In this document: positions 29,801 to 38,800 of the stretch, piece by piece | Numbering within the stretch: position 1 is the stretch's first letter | Layout: every line of letters starts with the position of its first letter | Assembly: GCA_038501625.1 (NCBI GenBank) | Contig: JAZAYU010000365.1 | Location: forward strand, 62,001-126,000 | Reading direction: 5' to 3' | DNA: 64,000 bases | Origin: Corbicula japonica | Lineage: Eukaryota; Mollusca; Bivalvia; Venerida; Cyrenidae | Notes under the pieces: generated by a model | What the model was told of the DNA's origin: nothing | Seen by the model: the letters and a program-made list of their open reading frames with translations, nothing else | Databases searched by the model: none | Program-made: the position numbers and the translations under genes

Positions 29801-32800
29801 AAAACCGATAGATTGACATGTGCTAATCCCGTTTCTTCGAAGGAAACCAAAGTTATGACCAACTCATCAGCAAAACTGATTTCAGTTAAAACCAATTCAC
29901 ACTCTAAGTTTAACCTTTTCTATCATATATTACAGTATATGCCTTAATGAAGTGAGTGAACAGTGTAAATCCAGATCAGCCAGCACATCCATGCCATCTG
30001 ATCAGGATCTACATTGTTTGCCAAAAATCAAATAATGCTGATCCTTAACATGCAACTTTCAATTCACTATTTTCAGATTAATACCATTCCTTGTTCAGCA
30101 GCGTATGGTATCCAGATTAGAGAATGGGTTTGACATAAATAGTTACATCTTCTTGCAGAAACATTTTAAAGAGCGGAATTGTTATTTGTGATAAAAATAA
30201 CATAATGAAATTGTGAAAATTATGCCCATGGCCCCATGCTAAACTGGTATTTGAGACTTATTTACACAAATTCATGCAAGCAAAATAAACAAAGTACACT
30301 AGGGACTATTTATTAGGCTGTCCGTTTAAGCTTGCATTCCATAATAACATGGTCACGCCATGGACCCCGTACTTTTAAGAAGTGCACTTTTCGACTCTTG
30401 AAAACTGCAAAAAAAATCGAACCCAAAAAATCAAAATTCTAACAAGTACATGTATAGTTCCCTTTTATATCTAGTACCATACATACCCCACCACCTCTCC
30501 ACGGATCCAGATCACCATTAGAAAACACAATGTTGGTTGCTGTACCAATATCTGGAATTACAAGAATATTTATATTTTTTTTACATTTTTGTGTTTTTTT
30601 TCTTTGCTGCATGCCAATGATAATTTTTCTTAATTCTTAATGTTTTTGTTTGTAAAAATGTTTTTGTGTTTAATGTTTAATGTTTTTGGTGTTGTTTTTT
30701 TAAGTGTGAGAAGCAAACTTAAATATTTCTAGCACAATCGCACACAGTTAAATACATAATTATAAAAGATTTAAGAAAAAGATGTGTGTTCATTAAAAAG
30801 GGGGAAGACTCCTATATTAAGTGGAATAACAATGACATAAAATTTATGAATTGTCATATAGACCAAACATTGCATTTACTGCAAAATACTTTCAATTTGT
30901 GATTTCAAAAGTTCATTTTTTTATAAAAAAAATTTGGCATATTCATGAATTTACGACAACGGTACTGAAATTCAATAAATATAACAACTACATTTAATTA
31001 CCGGTAATATTAAAATGACTCAGATCTTTCGTATTTTGCAAAACATTGCTTTTAATAAAGTATCTTGGCCAATAAGCATAGATTACAATACAGGCATAAG
31101 AAATATAATATTCGGATATATCAAAACTTTGGATATTTCAAAATTTTTCATACATCTATTTACATTTTATATACGATAATTAACAAAACATGTACTTGAG
31201 GAATTAATTTGTAAATGTATGTGAAAATTAGTCAAAGACCAATAAAACTCGTTCTGGAGTACCTTTTCCCCAGAATTCCACTTCACTCCAGCCATCTCTG
31301 GGTACAACCTTCCATTTCTGGTAGCAGTAATCCTTCCTCATGGCGTCGGTCCATGGCATGGCTGGGAACATGTCTGACACATTTGTACTACCACCAACCA
31401 GGTTAATTTCTGTGCAGGCCTACAGGTAGACAATGATATATCATTATTTCGTCATCTGTGTTTATTACATGCAATATATATGTTTACAGTTCGGGGTGGA
31501 ATATATCAATGACACTCGTGTAGTTAACAACTGTACAGCTTTGTTATGCATAAATAACTGAACAGAAGCAACTTTCGCTGAAATTTCAGACTAGTCAGTA
31601 CATTTAAGGACCTGTGGTGAGTAGATTTTACTGCATTCGTAACAACTTTGGCTTTAATTGTTTTCACTCAATCAGGCACCTTTAACGGCAAATGTAAAAT
31701 TTACATCCCAAAGCAGGGACACACAATATTGTTACACCCTTGATATAACAAAAAAGTCCAAGAAATATATTAACCCTTTCCTGGATATATACGCATTTTA
31801 ACGTATTTGCGACCAGTGTAGATCCAGATCAGCCGGCACATCCGTGCCATCTGATCAGGATCTGCACTGGTCGCATTTTGGCAAGAAATAACCTAATGAA
31901 TCAAAAAGTGAACAGTTTAGATCCTGATCAGACAGCATGCATGTGCCAGCTGATCTGGATCTACACTGTTTGCCCACGCAATAAAGGTGTGTCCATGGAG
32001 GAAAGGGTTAACAGCATTTTAATGTTACCATTTGAAAATTTCTACACTTTCTCAGTTGTCATTTAAAACTTTATGTTTCAACATTTTCCCTAATAGATGG
32101 ATCAATTCGGTTCCAGCATTTTAAATCTGTCTCCTACACAACTTAATTTGGAACAAATTAGGTTTCTAATATATTTCCAAGGCAAAACTTTAAATGTGCA
32201 GCATGAAAAAGTTTCAAGATATCTTCATTACTATATATCCCTGCACGCAAGATTGCAGTTAAACCCTTAATTAAGACCATCCTGAAATTAACCCTTGATA
32301 CACCTTAATTGTATTGGAAAAAAGTGTAGATCCAGATCAACACGAAAGTGTTAAATTTTCACATGTCTTGCATAAAACGCAAACAAACCAGCAAAATTAA
32401 ACCATCAAATAGCTCATCTTACTAGTCTTATAATACTATGCCTGCGCAAATTTATGTTTCAAGCAAAATGCTACTTGTAGCTTCTGCACAAAAATTTGGT
32501 CCTGGAAATGATACAACAGTATGGCTTAAAATGAGGTAAGAATAACCCTTTCCCGTACAGATACACCTTTATTGCTAGGGCGAACAGTTTAGATCTAGAT
32601 CAGCCAGCACATCCGTGCTGTCTGATCAGGATCTAAACTGTTTGCTTTTTGATTCATTAGGTTATTTCTGACCAAAATGCGACCAGTGCAGATCCTGATC
32701 AGACGGCACGGATGTGCCGGCTGATCTGGATCTACACTGGTCGCACATGCGTAAAAATGCGTATATATACAGGAATGGGATTACCTGGAAGTCCCAGGCC

Positions 32801-35800
32801 AGGCTATCAGGGCCTACACCACAACCTGTCTGGTCTGCGCACTCCACGAATTCTGAGACAATGTCAAAACAAGTCAGGCTCCCCCCTGTACCATTATAGA
32901 AGAGCCCAGCTGCTTGTGCCAACCCCTCAACCACATCAATGGAATCTTCCATGTATTTACAAGCCTCCTGAAAAGAGATTCACACTCATAAATGCACCAT
33001 TTTACTTTTGTGCACCTTTTTTCACATGGGCAAACAGTGTAGTCCAGCTCAGCCAGCACATCCATGCCATATGATCTGGATCTGCACCATTCACTTCTTC
33101 AGTAAGAAATAACCTAATGAATAAAAAAGCGAACAGTTTAGATTCTGATAAGACATAACAGATGTGTAGATTGGGATCTACAGTAATTCTACACTGTTTG
33201 TCCATGCCAAAAAGCAAATAATATGGATGAAAGGGTTAAAGACAATTGCCGTAGTTTCCAATTTCACAATAGTGTAGATCTTGAACAGATATGCAGGCTG
33301 ATCTGGATCTACACTGGTCGCTGACGAAATATTAGTCATAACCCTTGGAGATAAAAGTTAAGTTACTGCTTATTTTATGATTAAGAAAAGCTGTTACCGG
33401 TATATGTTATTTATATTTTTTTTTTATTTTGAATCCTTTGTACAAAAACAACCTTTCTTATGAGAAAACATTGCAAAAATGAAATCAAGCATTCACTTTC
33501 TGATTTATAGGATTTATAGAAGTCTCGACCAGGAATAGAACCTTAGCTACCAAATCTACTACATTCCTCCCCACCTAATATATGAGACATTTCCAATATA
33601 TCTGGCAAATGTCCTCAAGGGACTTCCCAGAGTTTGAGTCAATGCTTCACTCAATGGAGCTCCAGGGGTACTTCACCCTACTGCCAATGTGACAGTTTTG
33701 GGTCAAAATGAGTAGCCTCGACCAGGAATCAAACCCTGGACTTATGGCTTTCCATCCAGATGCTCTACCAATTGAGCTACCGAGGTGGCCTGATACAAAA
33801 TCTTCGACAGATAAATACCTCCAGAAAGTTGTCAGACAAAAATTTAAACTTCATGTCTGCAGCTAATATTCCTTTTTAACAGAATTTGTTTCGGTTGGTC
33901 AGACAGATATTCACATACAATAATATTGTTTTTTGTTTTTTTTATTTTCATATGCAATATTAAAGATATCCATTTATAAAATGATGAAAAGCTGAGCAAA
34001 TTGTGCGGAATTTGATATGCTAACTTTAATGGTTGTTTCTCCCTTAAGATGAAAAATGAAAATATAAACTATTTAAAAAATCACAGATCTATATATAATT
34101 TTTCGATACAAATGTCCACAATTTTTTACAGAAAAATCTGTATACAATTTTAGTTTTAATATTTTGGGCCCTTGGCTGCTAGCCTCACATCCACAAAATT
34201 ATTCAAGAATAATTTTCATTCCAAACAAATACTGAATTTCAAATTATGAAATCTATTTTTGGTTGTCATTCACATTAGGCATATCAAGTTCTTATTGTAT
34301 TAAAACTGTTCTTTGATCGTGAAACAAGTTCTCAGAAATAATATTAATCAGGACTGAAATTCTCTATAATATTTCCAAACATGAATCTGCATCAAATTTT
34401 TATTGAGGATGACATTTCAAAACTGAATTCTTGGAAAAACGACATAATTCTTGGAATTATGAAATACCATATGAAATGTTAACTTTTACTGGATGTTTAT
34501 AATGGTGGAAGGAATTCTTAACTTTTCAAAAAGATTTGATTGTAATTTCAAAATTTGGGCAAACAAAATGATCATGAAAATTGAAAGAATGTCATTGTCA
34601 GGGCACAAAGGATTTTAAACTTTAAGAATGCCATGCACCAGTGGAGGGGTTTAGAAAGAACAGTGGGTTAGGGGACTGGAAGTAAGGGAGTAATTGTCAA
34701 AATTTGTGCCCGCTGTCAGCCCTATTGGAATTTAGAAATTTTAGAATTCCTGACTAAATACTTTAACCATTTCCTCCATAGACATACCTTTAATGCATTG
34801 GCAAACAGTGTAGATCCAGATCAGCCAGCACATCTGTACCGTCTGATCAGGATCTGCACTGTTCCTATTTGATTTATTAGGTTATTTCTGACCAAAATGA
34901 GACCAGTGCAGATCCTTATCAGATTGCACAGATGTGCCGGCTGATCTCGCTCTACACTGGTCGTCCATGCGTAAAATGCGTATATATGGAGGAAAGGGTT
35001 AAATGTATATATAAGGAATGATGTCAACTTCTGGGTGACATGTTTTCATATGGCATGGCTCACTTAAAAAAAATTACAAGAAACTCTTCAATCACCCACT
35101 TTGACAATCATACCCTGTATTATTTCCGAGACTAACATTGATTTACTGTTCTTCAATAAGTAAACTACCTCTAAAACTTGATGGTTGTTCAGATGAACAC
35201 TTGGGTTGCCCTCGGGTACTTTGCCAGAATAAAAATCTAAGTATGAAAAGGGGCATGACTCTGTCAAACATGACCTTGACCTAAAGATTTTATTATCAGC
35301 ATAACCTTATTGTAATAAGCAATATAATTTGAAAGTTTGATGAAGAAATATTAAGAAATAGCAGAGTTTTAGCAAACGTTAAGTTTTTGCGAGGGACCGG
35401 CAAGCATATGGGCGACATAAAAAGTGAGACTGATGTGTACCTTAACAGGGTAAGCATGCAGTTTACTGAAGAAATCCATTGGGTAAGGGTTAGTCAAACA
35501 TTGCAAGGTTGGTGCCAGGTTTATGAATACATTAAGTTATGTATCCCAGTTTAACTCCCAAAACTAACAATGCTTAACCTTAACTGACTCTTAGAACTTG
35601 CAAGGATTGACATATATAGTGTAACAAGGTTAGTGGGCAGTTTACTGAAGAAATCCATCGGATTAGGAAAAGTCAAACGCTTTACCTTAACTGTCTCTGA
35701 GAACTTGCAAAGACTGACGTAAACGTATACCTTTACAGGATAGGCGGGCAGTTTACTGAAGAAATCCGTCGGGTAAGGGTAGTCGAACATCGCCAGGTTG

Positions 35801-38800
35801 GTGAAAGAGTTACGTATCCATCCGAGGAGGTGAAAATAATCATTGTTGTTCGCAAGTGGCTTACACAAACGAAACATGTCAGACAATTTCTTCAACCCTT
35901 AAATTCAAGTTATAATGCTACTGTTAGAAAATATTTAAAACATGTTATGTGACAATTTATCTTCAGTGATAATGGTGACATTTTTGCTTGATCTTCTATC
36001 CATATATACAGGTTTTATTGCATGATGTGCAACCATTGTAGACCCAGATCAGCTGACACAGCTGTGTTGTCTGATTTGGATCTATACTGGTCACTTTTTG
36101 GTCAGAAATAACCTAATGAATCTAAAGCAAACAGTTAACCCTTTCCTCCATAGAAACACCTTTTTTGCTAGGGCGAACAGTTTAGATCCAGATCAGCCGG
36201 CACATCCGTGCCGTCTGATCAGGATCTAAACTGTTTGCTTTTTGATTCATTAGGTTATTTATGACCAAAATGCGACCAGTGCAGATCCTGATCAGACGGC
36301 ACGGATGTGCCGGCTGATCTGGATCTACACTGGTCGCACATGTGTAAAAATCCGTATCTGTACAGGAAAGGGTTAAGATACTGATCAGATGGCAGATCTT
36401 AATCTACAGCTGCTCTGGATCTACACAGTTCACCCACGGGATAACAGCCATGTTCCCTGAAGTAACGGGTTAACAAGAATTTCAACCATGGAAACAAACT
36501 CTACTCAGAGTGAAAAATAACATAGTGTAACTTATCAATTCATGAAATACTGCCTTCAGCACAGATATCATCATCATCATCAGTAAAGCAGCAATTTAGA
36601 GTAATTAAATATTTCAAAGTGAATCATGGGAAAAACATTTTCAATAAATCAGACATTTCAAGTTTGAGAAATTTCTATTTTATAGAAAGAACTGATTAAA
36701 ATCCATAGAATCATGGATGATTATATTACTAACTTCTTGTAAGCAGTAGAAATTAAATATGGATGAACATTATTAAACTAGTATTGTAAACAAGTTCAGT
36801 TTTGAGGTCATTCTGATTTGACATGTGTGTTTACATAGGTATTATCAAAAAGACTTATTAGGATTAAGTAATGGCAGTCTAAAAAAAACTGACTAAGTTT
36901 TACACTGATTTATAATTTGATTTTTTTTTGTATACTTTCATTTAATTTTGCAGAATTTTATCAAAGAACCCTCAAATTGCTTTTTTTGAGTGGACACTGT
37001 AAATTGGCACAATTGTATGATTCTTATGAGACACACTTTTAAATGGTTAAATTCCGCAGGGAATTGAATTCACTAAAAACAGTGAAAATTAAATAGTTAA
37101 ACATTATAATGGGATTTGAATGTGTGCACTTTCCCTAGTGCAAACTTGTGCAGATTAAACTCGTGCGAAATAAAATGATACCACAATATCAAAAGCTGTT
37201 TTGTTATACCTGACGGTCCTTGAGACGCAGTGTTCATCATCAACACAAATGCTTTCCTCACTTTAGACTCGCACTGAGGTGTTGCATCTGCAAAATCTTT
37301 GGTAACGGCAGCGAAGAAGAAACTTCTATCTAAATACGGTGTGAGCAGGTTAATGGGAGCACTCGCTGCAATACTTCCTGTTACCATGTTCGGGTATTTA
37401 AATCTCATGTAAGCGCTTAGCATTCCTCCGTAACTGAAATGAACGTAACAACGTGTCAGTTGATGTATAATGTGTCAATCAGTTTCTGTCAGTAAGGCAA
37501 TAGAAAATTAAATCCTAGATTCTCATCCCCACCCGCCCTTTGAAAATCACTCCGCCCGAATGTTTTTTTTTTTTTTTTTAAAATGCGTACATCAAAATTT
37601 ACATTATGAGTATGAACTGGTAGCGAAAGAAAATGCAGTATGGAACATTTAAGTGTGAATCAGCAATTCATAGTCGGCTAGAGACTTATTTATCTTTGCA
37701 CTACACGAGTGTCATTAGAAACAGTGAGAATGATAAATAAAATATAAAAATAAAACCCGCCCACCCACCCCTTTTTTTTCCCAAAATTTGGATGAGAATC
37801 TAGCAATTAATTTTCTATTGCCTAATAGATTTCTACAAGGGTGCCAAAATGCCATAAGATAAGCCCATCAAAGAATTTTCAATTGTTTTACCAATAAAGG
37901 GCCACAACTCTAAAGTGGCTAAAACGATTTGGCCGGTAAGTAAACTTGGTCGCGACATTATGCCCATAAACATTTCCCAAAGTTTCATGAAGAATGGTCA
38001 ACAACGGTTAGACTTATTAAGCGGACTTAGATGTAGATGCTGCCCAGACGCCCACCCGTCATTGGTGTTCCCATAATATGACCTGTCTTCGACAGGCATA
38101 TAAAACTTACAAGATGATCAGAAAGTCAATGTCAGAGGCTTATATTAACTCATCATGGCACTTACTGGGCTACGTTAATATTATATGGGTGACCAATAGA
38201 TCCAAATCAACAGGCACATCAGTTTCTTCTGATCTGACAAAGAAGCAAACAGTGCAGATTCAGATCAGAAGGTACAGATGTGCTTGCTGATCTGGATCTA
38301 CACAGGTTACCCAGTGTTAAAAGACATATCGGTTTTGTAAAGGGTTAATAGTAAATTAATTAATCTGTATAGCCCTTTTGTTTAAACCATATGGGTCACA
38401 TTTGAGTTACAGAAAAATGCAACTTTCAAGATATATTTTAAGTTTTAAGTTATTATTGTACTTCTGAAGGCCTTACAATTATTGTTTTTCAAAGGCGTTA
38501 CAATTATCTATTATTTTCTCGTAACTTACAGATGGTTTTGTTAATAACTGTGACTATTTATAGTTATTTTTCATTGCAATAATGCATAATGAGCAATTTT
38601 AACTGAGTCTTCAAGGATTTAAGGATTGACATAACATCGGCCTATAATCAAAAACTCATGTCAAAAGAATTTGACTTAGGGCAACATGGAATAAAGATAA
38701 AGTAGTGTGAAATCCGTAAAAATTTCAGACCTCTATGCCAATTAGAAAGGTTTAAGATAGTCATGTGTTGAAATAATGTATTCTGATTGGTGGATATTTC

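Noticed and set aside
33716..33793. tRNA gene on the minus strand
   Set aside because: A and B boxes are present but the acceptor and anticodon stems pair poorly; a tRNA-derived SINE head fits better.
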